Notes: a model not told the origin generated them from the letters alone. A stretch of 64,000 nt of DNA from Streptomyces sp. NBC_01306 (GCF_026340465.1 NZ_JAPEPC010000001.1:2483501-2547500); one strand, 5' to 3'; shown: positions 39,786 through 50,672, numbered from the stretch's first letter. Numbers and translations: made by a program.

Positions 39786-40541
39786 ATGAAAGACGCTTTC
39801 GGTGCCCCCCAGTCCCTGCTGATCCTCGGAGGTACGTCCGAGATCGCGCTCGCCACGGCCCGCCGCCTGGTGACCCGCCGCACCCGGACGGTCTGGCTGG
39901 CCGGACGCCCCTCCCCCGCGCTCGAAGCGGCCGCCGCCCACGTCCGCTCCCTGGGCGCGGAGGTCCGTACGGCCGCCTTCGACGCCCTGGACCCGGACTC
40001 CCACGAGGAGACACTGGGCAAGGTGTTCGCGGAGGGCGACATCGACATGGTGCTGCTGGCCTTCGGCCTGCTGGGCGATCAGGCCCGCGACGAGAGCGCC
40101 CCGCTGTCGGCGGTCCGGGTCGCGCAGACCAACTACACCGGGGCGGTCTCCGCGGGCCTGATCTGCGCCAAGGCGCTCCAGGGACAGGGCCACGGTTCGC
40201 TGGTGGTGCTCTCGTCGGTGGCCGGCGAGCGCGCCCGCAGGGCCAACTTCATCTACGGGTCGAGCAAGGCGGGCCTCGACGCCTTCGCCCAGGGGCTCGG
40301 CGACGCGCTGCACGGGACCGGCGTCCATGTGATGGTGGTGCGCCCCGGCTTCGTACGCTCGAAGATGACGGCCGGGCTGGAGGAGGCTCCCCTGGCCACC
40401 ACGCCGGAGGCGGTGGCACTGGCCATCGAGACGGGGCTGCGCCGCCGGTCGGAGACCGTCTGGGTGCCGGGCACCCTGCGGGTGGTGATGTCGGCCCTCC
40501 GGCACGTCCCGCGGCCACTGTTCAGGCGGCTCCCGGTCTGA
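39786..40541 (+). CDS. dprE2: DprE2-like SDR, decaprenylphosphoryl-2-keto-ribose reductase
   Basis: The 251-residue short-chain dehydrogenase has the cofactor motif LILGGTSEIALATARRL (about 11-27), the family AFGLLGDQARDE (about 93-104), catalytic serine in VLSSVAGERAR (about 141-151) and YGSSK (Y about 156, K about 160). With DprE1 it would epimerise ribose to arabinose on the lipid carrier. The ATG at 39786 follows a poor ribosome-binding site. It lies 146 bp after the DprE1-like gene on the same strand; the gap is Pro-codon-like pyrimidine-rich DNA. Confidence 0.88.
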   Translation: MKDAFGAPQSLLILGGTSEIALATARRLVTRRTRTVWLAGRPSPALEAAAAHVRSLGAEVRTAAFDALDPDSHEETLGKVFAEGDIDMVLLAFGLLGDQARDESAPLSAVRVAQTNYTGAVSAGLICAKALQGQGHGSLVVLSSVAGERARRANFIYGSSKAGLDAFAQGLGDALHGTGVHVMVVRPGFVRSKMTAGLEEAPLATTPEAVALAIETGLRRRSETVWVPGTLRVVMSALRHVPRPLFRRLPV

Positions 40542-40565
40542 GCCGGAGGCCCCGTCTGATCCGGG

Positions 40566-40625
40566 GGCTCCCGGTCCGATCCGGTCCAACCCAATCCGGT
40601 CTAATCCAACCCAATCCGGTCCGGT
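40566..40625. repeat. Tandem AATCCGGTC-type repeat
   Basis: CCAACCCAATCCGGT recurs at 40586-40600 and 40606-40620 (20-bp period), flanked by further GATCCGGTCC units. It fills the gap between the convergent DprE2-like and RNA-ligase-like genes. Confidence 0.8.
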
Positions 40626-40634
40626 CGAGAGGGT

Positions 40635-41222
40635 CTAGGGCAGGGACGGCGCCGTGGGTGCTTCGCGGGACACGCTCGGTCCGGGGACGACGCCGCCCCC
40701 GCCGCCGAACGCGTACTCGCGCAGCTTCCGCCACACGCCGTCCGCCCCCTGCTCGTACAGCGCGAAGGAGCCGCAGGTCCACGTCGCCTCGAAAGCGGCG
40801 AGCGCCTCGTACGCCCGGTCCATCTCCTCGTCGGAGATGGCGTGCGCGACCGTCACATGCGGGTGGTACGGGAACTGGAGCTCGCGCACCAGCGGCCCCG
40901 AAGGGTCCCTGATCTGCTGTTGGAGCCAGGAACAGGCCGAACCGCCCGTCACGACCTGGACGAAGACGACCGGCGAGAGCGGCCGGAACGTTCCCGTCCC
41001 GAACAGCCGCATGGGGAAGGCCCGGTTCGCTGCCGCGACCGAGGCGAGATGGGCCTCGATCGCCGGCAGGGACGCGGAGTCGGCCTCCGTGGGCGGGACA
41101 AGAGTGACGTGGGTCGGGATGCCGTGCGCGGCCGAGTCCCCGAAGCCCGCGCGCTGCTCCTGGAGCAGGCTGCCGTACGGCTCCGGGACCGCGATCGAAA
41201 CGCCGAGCGTTACGGTCCCCAC
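40635..41222 (-). CDS. 2'-5' RNA ligase-family protein
   Basis: The 195-residue 2H phosphoesterase has two HxT motifs, PTHVTLVPP (about 36-44) and YHPHVTVAHA (about 118-127), which form the active site of the LigT/ThpR group. The fold cuts or joins 2'-5' linked or cyclic-phosphate RNA ends. The GTG at 41222 has GGAGGAG at 7 nt. The C-terminal Gly/Pro tail is variable. It is followed upstream by trpS on the same strand and is probably independent. Confidence 0.9.
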   Translation of the reverse strand: MGTVTLGVSIAVPEPYGSLLQEQRAGFGDSAAHGIPTHVTLVPPTEADSASLPAIEAHLASVAAANRAFPMRLFGTGTFRPLSPVVFVQVVTGGSACSWLQQQIRDPSGPLVRELQFPYHPHVTVAHAISDEEMDRAYEALAAFEATWTCGSFALYEQGADGVWRKLREYAFGGGGGVVPGPSVSREAPTAPSLP

Positions 41223-41331
41223 GTCGTTCTCCTCCGCTGTCGGATGCTTACGGATGCCTGCCCGACCATTATGCGAGCAGTGTGGCGGCCCCCCGTCCGC
41301 CTGGCCAGAGTCCAAGGTCACAGACCCCGGG

Positions 41332-43238
<1,907 letters not shown>

Positions 43239-43249
<11 letters not shown>

Positions 43250-43793
43250 GGGCGAGTGGGGTAGGCGCGAGCACGCCCGGCGTGATCCGGATCCACGGCT
43301 CCCTGCAGAGCTGCGGGCCCTGGGCCGCGCGCTCGACGGCGAGGGCTGGAGCGGAGAGCGGGGCGGGCCGGCCGGGCTGGTCGAGCCGGCTGGGCCGCCA
43401 GTCTCGGAGCCGTGGCCGACGTCGGGGTGGCCCGCGTCGGAGTGGGGGCCGGGATCAGGGTCAGGGCCAGAGTCCGGGTCCGGGTCAGGGCCTGGGCCTG
43501 GGTCAGGGCCAGAGTCCGGGTCCGGGTCCGGGTCCGGGCAGTCGATGGCCGAACGGGTGCTGGCGCGGATCCTGGCCGAGGGGGTGTCGGCTCCTACCGA
43601 GGACCCGGCACGGTCTCCGGAGCCGGGCCGGTTCGAACGGGCCCGCGCCTGGGCGCGCAGCCGGCTCGACTGGTTCGAGGGATGTGGCGGGGCGGACACC
43701 GACGGAATCGACGTGCGGTACACCCCTGCGCCGCATGCCCACCCGGCACGCCGGTCCACAAGGTTTCTTCCTGCCCGCCGTGGCCGACGATAG
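43239..43793 (+). CDS. Hypothetical protein coupled to the ECF sigma gene
   Basis: The 184-residue protein has no recognised domain. Residues 1-40 are charged (GEWGRREHARRDPDPRLPAELRALGRALDGEG), 67-100 are a Gly/Ser/Pro repeat (SGSGSGPESGSGSGPGP type, from a G-rich DNA repeat at about 43450-43545), and 100-150 include SMAERVLARILAEGV and ERARAWARSRLDWFEG, which look helical. It starts inside the sigma gene with GAGG upstream, so translation is coupled. An anti-sigma or partner role is possible, but no zinc motif or membrane segment is seen. Confidence 0.6.
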
Positions 43794-43884
43794 GAATGAG
43801 CACACGATGACCCGAACACCGTAGGACCCGCGCCCGTATGGCCCGTACGCCGTAAAAGCCGTACGCCCTAAGAACGGAGAACCC

Positions 43885-45090
43885 GTGTCAGTTACGGAAA
43901 CATCGATCTCCTCCGCCGAAGCGCACAGCGCGCACAACTACCATCCGCTGCCCGTTGTAGTCGCATCTGCGGACGGCGCATGGATGACCGATGTCGAGGG
44001 GCGCCGCTACCTCGACATGCTCGCCGGTTACTCGGCGCTCAACTTCGGTCATGGGAACCGCCGGTTGATCGACGCCGCCAAGGCCCAGCTGGAGCGGGTC
44101 ACGCTCACCTCCCGGGCCTTCCACCACGACCGGTTCGCCGACTTCTCCACTCAGCTCGCCGAACTGTGCGGCATGGAGATGGTGCTGCCGATGAACACCG
44201 GGGCCGAGGCGGTCGAGACCGCGGTGAAGACCGCCCGCAAGTGGGGATACAAGGTCAAGGGCGTACCGGACGGACAGGCGAAGATCGTCGTCGCGGAGAA
44301 CAACTTCCACGGCCGGACGACCACGATCGTCAGCTTCTCGACGGACGCCGAGGCCAGAGCGGACTTCGGCCCGTACACCCCCGGTTTCGAGATCGTGCCG
44401 TACGGGGATCTGGCCGCCCTGGAAGCAGCGGTCGACGCCAACACCGTGGCCGTGCTGCTCGAACCGATCCAGGGCGAGGCGGGGGTGCTGGTGCCACCGG
44501 CCGGCTATCTGCCGGGCGTACGGGAACTGACGCGCGCCAGGAACGTGCTGTTCATCGCCGACGAGATCCAGTCCGGGCTCGGCAGGACCGGGAAGACCTT
44601 CGCCTGTGAGCACGAGGGTGTCGTGCCGGACATGTACGTCCTGGGCAAGGCGCTCGGCGGCGGGGTGGTGCCGGTGTCGGCGGTCGTCTCGTCGGCGGAG
44701 GTGCTGGGTGTCTTCCGGCCCGGCGAGCACGGATCCACCTTCGGTGGAAACCCGCTGGCGTGCGCCGTCGCCCTGGAGGTCATCGCGATGCTGCGGACCG
44801 GCGACTTCCAGCAGCGGGCGACCGAGCTGGGTGATCATCTCCACCGTGAACTGGGGCTGTTGGTGGGGAGCGGGGCGGTGGATGCCGTGCGCGGACGGGG
44901 GCTGTGGGCCGGGGTGGACATCGCCCCGGCGCTCGGCACCGGCCGGGAGATCTCGGAGAAGCTGATGGATCTCGGAGTGCTGGTGAAGGACACCCATGGA
45001 TCCACCATCCGGATCGCCCCGCCGCTGGTGATCAGTAAGGAGGATCTGGACTGGGGGCTCACCCAGCTCCGGAGCGTGCTGAACATCTGA
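43885..45090 (+). CDS. rocD: Ornithine--oxo-acid aminotransferase
   Basis: The 401-residue PLP enzyme converts ornithine and 2-oxoglutarate to glutamate semialdehyde and glutamate. It shows MNTGAEAVETAVKTARKWGY (about 104-123), NNFHGRTTTIVSFS (about 138-151), the Asp-containing LFIADEIQSGLGRTG (about 222-236) and the PLP lysine in YVLGKALGGG (K about 254). Length fits a full class III aminotransferase. It converges on the YgiC-like gene with only 16 bp between. Confidence 0.95.
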   Translation: MSVTETSISSAEAHSAHNYHPLPVVVASADGAWMTDVEGRRYLDMLAGYSALNFGHGNRRLIDAAKAQLERVTLTSRAFHHDRFADFSTQLAELCGMEMVLPMNTGAEAVETAVKTARKWGYKVKGVPDGQAKIVVAENNFHGRTTTIVSFSTDAEARADFGPYTPGFEIVPYGDLAALEAAVDANTVAVLLEPIQGEAGVLVPPAGYLPGVRELTRARNVLFIADEIQSGLGRTGKTFACEHEGVVPDMYVLGKALGGGVVPVSAVVSSAEVLGVFRPGEHGSTFGGNPLACAVALEVIAMLRTGDFQQRATELGDHLHRELGLLVGSGAVDAVRGRGLWAGVDIAPALGTGREISEKLMDLGVLVKDTHGSTIRIAPPLVISKEDLDWGLTQLRSVLNI

Positions 45091-45106
45091 GGCGGCGGCC
45101 CGGCTG

Positions 45107-46384
45107 CTACAGGATGATGTGGGGCAGGAAGCGGGCGTACTCGTCCGTCACCGGCCCCGCTGACTCCCGGATACCGAGCCCCGCCGCTTCGTCCTCGACG
45201 ACCCAGGCGCCGAGCACCACCCGGTTGCCGTCGAAGTCGGGCAGCGGGGCCAACTCCTGGTAGCAGCAAGCCTCGTCGGCCCGAACGCCGACGGCACCAC
45301 TGACCCCGGAACCGCCAGCAGCCGCAGAACCACCACGGGCACCACCACCCCCAGCATCGGCACCATGGCCCGGGCCCGGGCCCGGGCCCGCGCTCGGCTC
45401 GTGGAGCAGGACCCCCGCGCCCTCGCGGCCGAGCAGGGGCTTGGAGACGTACCCCTTCGACAGGGCGAGTTCGCGCGGTCCGTCCAGGTAGGCGGGCAGC
45501 AGATTCGGGTGCCCGGGGTACAGCTCCCAGACCACGGCGAGCAGTGCCTTGTTGGAGAGGAGCATCTTCCAGGCGGGCTCTATCCAGCAGGTGGAGCCGG
45601 TGGAACCGCCGTTGTCGAGCGTGTCCAGGACGTGCGGACCGAAACTGTCCGTCGTCAGCCATTCCCAGGGGTAGAGCTTGAAACAACTGCGAATAAAGCG
45701 CATCCGCTCGTCGACGAACCGCCCGGACAGCGGGTCCCAGCCGATCCGTTCCACCGAGAGGGCCTCGGTGTCGATCCCTGCCTGCTGGGCGGTCTCCCGC
45801 AGATAGGCGGCCGTCATCAGATCCTCGCCGAGTTGGTCGGCTTCGGAGTGCACGAAGTGCAGGGGGCCCGGCGGCAGCAGCGGGGCCTGCCGTTTCCAGG
45901 CGGCGACGAGCCGTTCGTGCAGGGAGTTCCACTGGTCGGCGCCCGGGAAGCGGTCCTCCATCCAGAACCACTGGGGGCTGGCGGCCTCCACCAGGGAGGT
46001 GGGGGTGTCGGCGTTGTACTCCAGCATTTTCGCCGGACCGCTGCCGTCGTACCGGAGGTCGAATCGTGCGTAGACGGACGGCAGTTCGTCCCGTCGGTGC
46101 CAGGATTCGCCGACCAGCCGGGCCAGCCGGGGATCGGTGATGCCGAGCTCCGCGAAGCGGTCGTGGTCGACGATGTGGGCGGCCGCTGCCAGACACATCG
46201 TGTGCAGTTCTTCGACCACCTCCTCCAGCGCCTCGACCTCGGAAAGGGAGAACGAGTAGTACGCGCTCTCGTCCCAGTAAGGGCGCAGGGAATCGTCGGG
46301 ATAGCGGGTCAGTGGATAGACCAGTCCCTGCTCCTCGACGATCTGCTGCCAGCCGGGGCGCGGTTCTGTGGTGTGCCGCTGCAT
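45107..46384 (-). CDS. Glutathionylspermidine synthase-family (YgiC-like) ATP-grasp protein
   Basis: The 425-residue protein resembles the C-terminal synthetase part of glutathionylspermidine synthase. Blocks are YYSFSLSEVEALEEVVEELHTMC, RFDLRYDGSGPAKMLEYNADTPTSLVEAASPQWFW, HSEADQLGEDLMTAAYL and NKALLAVVWELYPGHPNLLPAYL, then KGYVSKPLLGREGAGVLLHEP. A Gly/Ala-rich insert of about 40 residues (about 330-370), partly from a GGGCCC repeat at 45367-45388, interrupts the region before CCYQELAPLP. As in the E. coli ygiBC pair, a small Ser/Gly-rich lipoprotein gene lies directly upstream. The substrate is unknown. Confidence 0.88.
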   Translation of the reverse strand: MQRHTTEPRPGWQQIVEEQGLVYPLTRYPDDSLRPYWDESAYYSFSLSEVEALEEVVEELHTMCLAAAAHIVDHDRFAELGITDPRLARLVGESWHRRDELPSVYARFDLRYDGSGPAKMLEYNADTPTSLVEAASPQWFWMEDRFPGADQWNSLHERLVAAWKRQAPLLPPGPLHFVHSEADQLGEDLMTAAYLRETAQQAGIDTEALSVERIGWDPLSGRFVDERMRFIRSCFKLYPWEWLTTDSFGPHVLDTLDNGGSTGSTCWIEPAWKMLLSNKALLAVVWELYPGHPNLLPAYLDGPRELALSKGYVSKPLLGREGAGVLLHEPSAGPGPGPGHGADAGGGGARGGSAAAGGSGVSGAVGVRADEACCYQELAPLPDFDGNRVVLGAWVVEDEAAGLGIRESAGPVTDEYARFLPHIIL

Positions 46385-46438
46385 GATGTCCGCCTGTTCC
46401 CGTTCCCGTACGTTCCGCGGTTCCGGCGCGTACCCGGC

Positions 46439-46747
46439 TCAGCCGCCGCTGGAGTGGAATCCGCCGCCGGAGTGGGAGCCACCGCCCGAGTGGGACCCGC
46501 CGCCGAAGCCGCCGCGGTGCACCGAGGGCTTGCTGAAGCTGCCGCCCGAGATCTTGCCGTGCTTGGACGAGCCGCCGTAGTAGTACGTTCCGTGGCCGGT
46601 GCCGTTGGTGCACTCGTACTTCGGCAACTGCTTGTGCGTAGCCGGATCGACGCACCGCTTGTCCACATCGGAGCCGCAGGCGGTGAGTGTCGCGGCCAGC
46701 ATCCCCATTCCCCCGAGCACCACAGCACCCGACCTCATCTTGCGCAT
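46439..46747 (-). CDS. Small Gly/His-rich lipoprotein (YgiB-like partner)
   Basis: The 102-residue lipoprotein has signal MRKMRSGAVVLGGMGMLAATLTAC with lipobox LTAC (Cys about 24). The mature part has RCVDPATHKQLPKYECTNG, then YYYGGSSKHGKISGGSF and a tail of GGSHSGGG repeats. It begins 54 bp before the YgiC-like gene and is surely co-transcribed. In E. coli YgiB is likewise small and low-complexity, so the two probably form a functional pair in the envelope. Confidence 0.82.
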   Translation of the reverse strand: MRKMRSGAVVLGGMGMLAATLTACGSDVDKRCVDPATHKQLPKYECTNGTGHGTYYYGGSSKHGKISGGSFSKPSVHRGGFGGGSHSGGGSHSGGGFHSSGG

Positions 46748-46943
46748 ACGTTGACCTCCCCGTCAGTACAGCCCTGTGCAGCACAGCCCTGTGCAGCCCC
46801 GTACAGCCCTCCAGTGGCGCCTGTCGGTGTACAGACTAGATGTCATACCTGCGGGTGGCCGGTGTGGGCCCTTCTCCGCCCAAGTCTCCGGCCGGCCCCC
46901 GGCCGACTCACCGCCCAACTCTCTGCCCAACTAGAGTCCTTTC

Positions 46944-47810
46944 GTGCTCCTTGGAATGATCTGCGCCCTCGGTTCAGCGGTCTGCTTCGGTACGGCCTCC
47001 GTGCTCCAGGCCGCCGCGGCCCGGGCCTCCGCACCGGGAACCGGCTCCGGTGTGGACGCCGCGCTGCTCCTGCGCGCCCTGCGCCAGTGGCGCTACATCG
47101 CGGGGCTCGGCCTCGACGGGCTCGGCTTCGTACTCCAGATCATCGCCCTGCGCACGCTCCCCATCTACGCGGTCGGCGCCGCACTCGCCGCGAGTCTCGC
47201 GGTCACCGCCGTGGTGGCATCCCGCATCCTCGGCGTCCGGCTCTCCGGTACCGAATGGGGCGCGGTGGCCGTCGTCTGTGCGGGCCTCGGGATGCTCGGC
47301 CTCGCCTCCGGGGCCGAAGGCCACACGGGCGGGTCGTCGGCGCTGCGCTGGTCGTTGCTCGGGGTCGCGCTCGCGGTCCTCCTGGTCGGCACGCTGGCCG
47401 GCCGCCTCAAGGGCAAGGCGCGGGCGCTGGTGCTCGGTCTCGGTTCCGGAGTGGGCTTCGGGGTGGTCGAAGTCGCGGTGCGCCTCATCGACTCCGTCGA
47501 CTTCACCAACCCGGCGCTGTACGCACTGCTCGTCGGAGGCGGTTCGGCCTTCCTGCTGCTCACCTCGGCGCTGCAGCGCGGTTCGGTGACCACAGCCACA
47601 GCGGGCATGGTCATCGGCGAGACGATCGGCCCTGCCCTTGTCGGCGTGGTCTGGCTCGGAGACCGTACGAGGGAAGGTCTGGCCCCGCTGGCGGTGGCAG
47701 GCTTCGCGGTGGCCGTCGCGGGCGCGCTCGCACTGGCGCGGTTCGGAGAGGCCCCGGCCACACCGGCCCCGGCCGAGACCTGTGACCCGGGGCCGACCGC
47801 CCGGGGCTGA
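46944..47810 (+). CDS. DMT-family (EamA-like) transporter
   Basis: The 288-residue permease has about nine to ten helices: MICALGSAVCFGTASVLQAAAA at the N-terminus, LDGLGFVLQIIALRTLPIYAVGAALAASLAVTAVV in the middle and ETIGPALVGVVWLGDRTREGLAPLAVAGFAVAVAGALALA near the end. The N- and C-terminal halves are related, as in the drug/metabolite superfamily. The transported compound is unknown. It converges on the MocR gene; a 26-bp direct repeat lies between. Confidence 0.87.
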   Translation: MLLGMICALGSAVCFGTASVLQAAAARASAPGTGSGVDAALLLRALRQWRYIAGLGLDGLGFVLQIIALRTLPIYAVGAALAASLAVTAVVASRILGVRLSGTEWGAVAVVCAGLGMLGLASGAEGHTGGSSALRWSLLGVALAVLLVGTLAGRLKGKARALVLGLGSGVGFGVVEVAVRLIDSVDFTNPALYALLVGGGSAFLLLTSALQRGSVTTATAGMVIGETIGPALVGVVWLGDRTREGLAPLAVAGFAVAVAGALALARFGEAPATPAPAETCDPGPTARG

Positions 47811-47818
47811 CGGGCGCA

Positions 47819-47861
47819 CCCCCACTGCAACACCCACGGCAGCGCCCCCACTGCAACACCC
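47819..47861. repeat. 26-bp direct repeat between convergent genes
   Basis: CCCCCACTGCAACACCC occurs at 47819-47835 and 47845-47861, period 26 bp, with ACGGCAGC after each copy. It spans the space between the DMT and MocR stops. Confidence 0.85.
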
Positions 47862-49253
47862 CTACGGCAGCACCCGGCACAGCGCCTCCAGCGCCCCCGC
47901 CCACGCGCTGTCCGACGGCGTTGCGTACCCGACGACCAGCATGTCGCGCCCGTCCCGGACGTCCGCGTGCCGGAACTGGGAGCCCCCGTACAGCGCGAGG
48001 CCCTGCCAGGCCGCCGCCTGCACGACCGACTGCTCGGTGCCCGGGGGCAGTTCCAGTACGGCGTGCAGCCCGGCCGCGATCCCGGACACCCTGATGCCGG
48101 GGGCCCGTTCGGCCAGGGCCTGCACCAACTGGTCGCGCCGCCGCCGGTAGCGCAGCCGCATCGAGCGGACATGCCGGTCGTACGCACCCGAAGCGATGAA
48201 CTCGGCCAGCGTCAGCTGCTCCAGCGAGCTGGACATCCAGTCGGAGTTCCCCTTCGCCTCCACCACCTCTGCCACCATCGAACCGGGCAGCACCAGCCAG
48301 CCGAGCCGCAGCCCGGGAGCGATGGACTTGCTGGCCGTTCCGCAGTAGACGACCCGCTCGGGATCCAGCCCCTGGAGCGCCCCGACGGGCTGCCGGTCGT
48401 AGCGGAACTCCCCGTCGTAGTCGTCCTCCAGAATCACCCCGCCCGTGCTTCTGGCCCAGTCGACGGCAGCCGTGCGCCGGTCCGGGTGGAGCGGGACGCC
48501 CATCGGGAACTGATGCGCCGGTGTCATCAGCACCGCGCCCTCCCGCCGCAGCTCGTTCGTACGTGAACCGAACCCGTCCAGCGGCAGGGCCCGCGTGCGC
48601 AGCCCGGCGTCGACGAGCAGGTTCCAGTGCAGATCGAGCCCGTACGACTCGACGGCCACGTCCCGTACCCGCCTCCCCCGCAGCACCTTCCCCATCAGCA
48701 TCATCGCGTGGGCGAACCCGGCACAGACCACGATGCGGTCCGGGTCGGCGTGGACACCGCGCGCCCGTGCCAGATAGTCGGCCAGCACGGTGCGCAGCTC
48801 GGAACGGCCCCGCGGGTCGCCGTAGCCGAACGCCTCGTGGGGCGCCGCGGTCAGCGCCTTCCGCGCCGCCCTGAGCCACTCCGCACGCGGGAACGACGCG
48901 AGGTCGGGCAACCCGGGTCGGAGGTTGTACTCGGGCGCGCTCCGCCGCGACCGCCGGACAGCGGCCGGCTTCGGCTCCCCGCGCGGTACGGTCCGCGGGG
49001 CCACCCGCGTCCCCGACCCCTGCCGGGCGGTCAGCCAGCCCTCGGCCACCAGTTCGGCGTAGGCGTCGGCGACCGTGTTACGGGCCACACCCAGATCGAC
49101 GGCGAGCGTACGCGAGGAGGGCAGCCGGGTCCCCGGCGCCAGCCGCCCCGTGCGAACGGCTTGGCGCAGCGCGTCCGTGAGGCCGACCCGCAGCCCGGGC
49201 CCGGTGAGTTCCAGATGCAGGTCTACGCCGAAAGTGGCCCAGGAATCCGTCAC
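47862..49253 (-). CDS. MocR/PdxR-type regulator (GntR HTH plus aminotransferase domain)
   Basis: The 463-residue protein has an N-terminal winged helix (about 15-85: LTDALRQAVRTGRLAPGTRLPSSRTLAVDLGVARNTVADAYAEL) and a class I aminotransferase-like domain (about 105-455) with LEDDYDGEFRYDRQP and the PLP lysine in YCGTASKSIAPGLRLGW. Such regulators bind PLP to sense vitamin B6 or amino compounds. The GTG at 49253 begins MTDSWATFGVDL, the usual family start. It faces an AhpD-like gene across about 80 bp and probably controls it. Confidence 0.92.
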   Translation of the reverse strand: MTDSWATFGVDLHLELTGPGLRVGLTDALRQAVRTGRLAPGTRLPSSRTLAVDLGVARNTVADAYAELVAEGWLTARQGSGTRVAPRTVPRGEPKPAAVRRSRRSAPEYNLRPGLPDLASFPRAEWLRAARKALTAAPHEAFGYGDPRGRSELRTVLADYLARARGVHADPDRIVVCAGFAHAMMLMGKVLRGRRVRDVAVESYGLDLHWNLLVDAGLRTRALPLDGFGSRTNELRREGAVLMTPAHQFPMGVPLHPDRRTAAVDWARSTGGVILEDDYDGEFRYDRQPVGALQGLDPERVVYCGTASKSIAPGLRLGWLVLPGSMVAEVVEAKGNSDWMSSSLEQLTLAEFIASGAYDRHVRSMRLRYRRRRDQLVQALAERAPGIRVSGIAAGLHAVLELPPGTEQSVVQAAAWQGLALYGGSQFRHADVRDGRDMLVVGYATPSDSAWAGALEALCRVLP

Positions 49254-49335
49254 AGAAATGGACCATACCTCTGCGCCATGTCCCACGTAGCGTCGTAGTC
49301 ACACACCGGACAAGGGCATGAAGGGCAGAGAAGAC

Positions 49336-49851
49336 ATGACGGACACAGCAGCTTCGGCAGACAGCGCGTACCTCCCCGAGCACACCCCCCGCCTCCATAT
49401 GGCGAAGCTCGCCCCCGAGGTCTACAAGGCCATGATCAATCTGGATGCGGCGGCCCGGCAGGGAGTCGACCCGGTCCTGCTCGAACTGGTGAAGATCCGG
49501 GCCTCCCAGATCAACCACTGCGCGTTCTGCATGGACATGCACTCCAAGGACGCTCTCGCAGCGGGCGAGTCGGTCGAGCGAATCGTGCAGCTGAGCGGCT
49601 GGGAGGAGTCGAAGCACTTCTACACCGCGAAGGAGATCGCGGCGATCGAGCTGACCGAGGCCATCACGCTGCTCACCGACGGATTCGTACCGGACGAGGT
49701 CTACGCACAGGCCGCCGAGCACTTCGACGAGACCGAGCTGGCCCAGCTGATCGCGTCGATCACCGTGATCAACTCCTGGAACCGCATCTCCGTCACCGCC
49801 CGCATGGTGCCGGGCCACTACACACCGGGCTCCGTCGCCCACCGCCACTGA
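49336..49851 (+). CDS. Carboxymuconolactone decarboxylase/AhpD-family protein
   Basis: The 171-residue all-helical protein carries the peroxidatic-like motif CAFCMDMHSKDA (CxxCxxxH, about 61-72) in KIRASQINHCAFCMDMHS, typical of AhpD-like alkylhydroperoxidases. The ATG at 49336 (MTDTAASADSAYLPEH) was preferred over ATG 49318, as homologues start there. It is divergent from the MocR regulator, a common pairing in Streptomyces. A peroxide or aldehyde detoxifying role is likely. Confidence 0.9.
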   Translation: MTDTAASADSAYLPEHTPRLHMAKLAPEVYKAMINLDAAARQGVDPVLLELVKIRASQINHCAFCMDMHSKDALAAGESVERIVQLSGWEESKHFYTAKEIAAIELTEAITLLTDGFVPDEVYAQAAEHFDETELAQLIASITVINSWNRISVTARMVPGHYTPGSVAHRH

Positions 49852-49917
49852 CCGACCCGGCGCGACTGACCCGACCCGGCGTCACTGACCGACCCGGCGC
49901 GACTGACCCGACCCGGC
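49846..49917 (+). repeat. 37-bp tandem repeat over the AhpD-like stop codon
   Basis: Two copies of a unit starting CACTGACCGACCCGGCGCG begin at 49846 and 49883; each copy is itself made of GACCCGACCCGG-like sub-repeats. The first copy contains the TGA stop (49849-49851). Confidence 0.9.
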
Positions 49918-49955
49918 CCAATCCGCCGCCCGATCCGCCACTGAAGGGCTCCGCC

Positions 49956-50672
49956 ATGACGGACTTCCGCAGTCTCCACCTGGGCCGGTCCCCCGGCGAT
50001 CCACTGGTGCTCCCCGGCCCGTGGGACGCGGCCAGCGCACGCGTCTTCGCGGAAGCCGGGTTCCCGGCGCTCGCCACCCCGAGTGCCGGAGTATCGGCCG
50101 CACTCGGTTACGCGGACGGGGACGCCCCTGCCGACGAGATGTTCGCCGCGATCAGCCGGATCGTCCGGGCGGTCGAGGGCTTCGGCGTGGCCGTTTCGGC
50201 GGACATCGAGGCCGGGTACGGCCTGCCTCCGGACGAACTCGCCGGGCGGCTGCTCGACACCGGCGCCGTCGGCTGCAATCTGGAGGACTCCTCCGGCGGA
50301 GTCCTCAACGACGCGCAGCAGAACGCGGACCGGCTCGCGGCATTCCGCGCGGCGGCGGGAGACGGCCTGTTCATCAACGCCCGCGTCGATACGTACATCC
50401 GGGGCGCACACGATCCGGCGCAGACCATCGACCGCGGCCTCCGCTACCTGGCGGCCGGCGCCGACTGCGTCTACCCGATCACGGCGCCGCCGGACCACCT
50501 GCCGGGCCTGGCGTCCGGGATCGGGGCGCCGCTCAACGCGCTCTTCCGGCCGAACGGTCCGTCGCCACAGGAACTGGGCAAACTGGGCGCCACCCGCATC
50601 ACGTTCGGCGGCGGCCAGCACCGGCAGTCGATGGAACGGCTGCGCCAGGACGCGAACGCCCTGAAGGGCTGA
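49956..50672 (+). CDS. Isocitrate lyase/PEP mutase-superfamily protein
   Basis: The 238-residue TIM barrel of the PEP mutase-like group has PGPWDAASARVFAEAGFPALATPSAGVSAALGY (about 20-52), VSADIEAGYG (metal-binding Asp/Glu region, about 87-96), CNLEDSSGG (about 109-117) and NARVDTYI (about 139-146). The members cleave or form C-C or C-P bonds next to a carboxylate. The cysteine block KKCGH of isocitrate lyase is absent, so methylisocitrate/isocitrate lyase activity is unlikely. The substrate is unknown. Confidence 0.88.
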   Translation: MTDFRSLHLGRSPGDPLVLPGPWDAASARVFAEAGFPALATPSAGVSAALGYADGDAPADEMFAAISRIVRAVEGFGVAVSADIEAGYGLPPDELAGRLLDTGAVGCNLEDSSGGVLNDAQQNADRLAAFRAAAGDGLFINARVDTYIRGAHDPAQTIDRGLRYLAAGADCVYPITAPPDHLPGLASGIGAPLNALFRPNGPSPQELGKLGATRITFGGGQHRQSMERLRQDANALKG

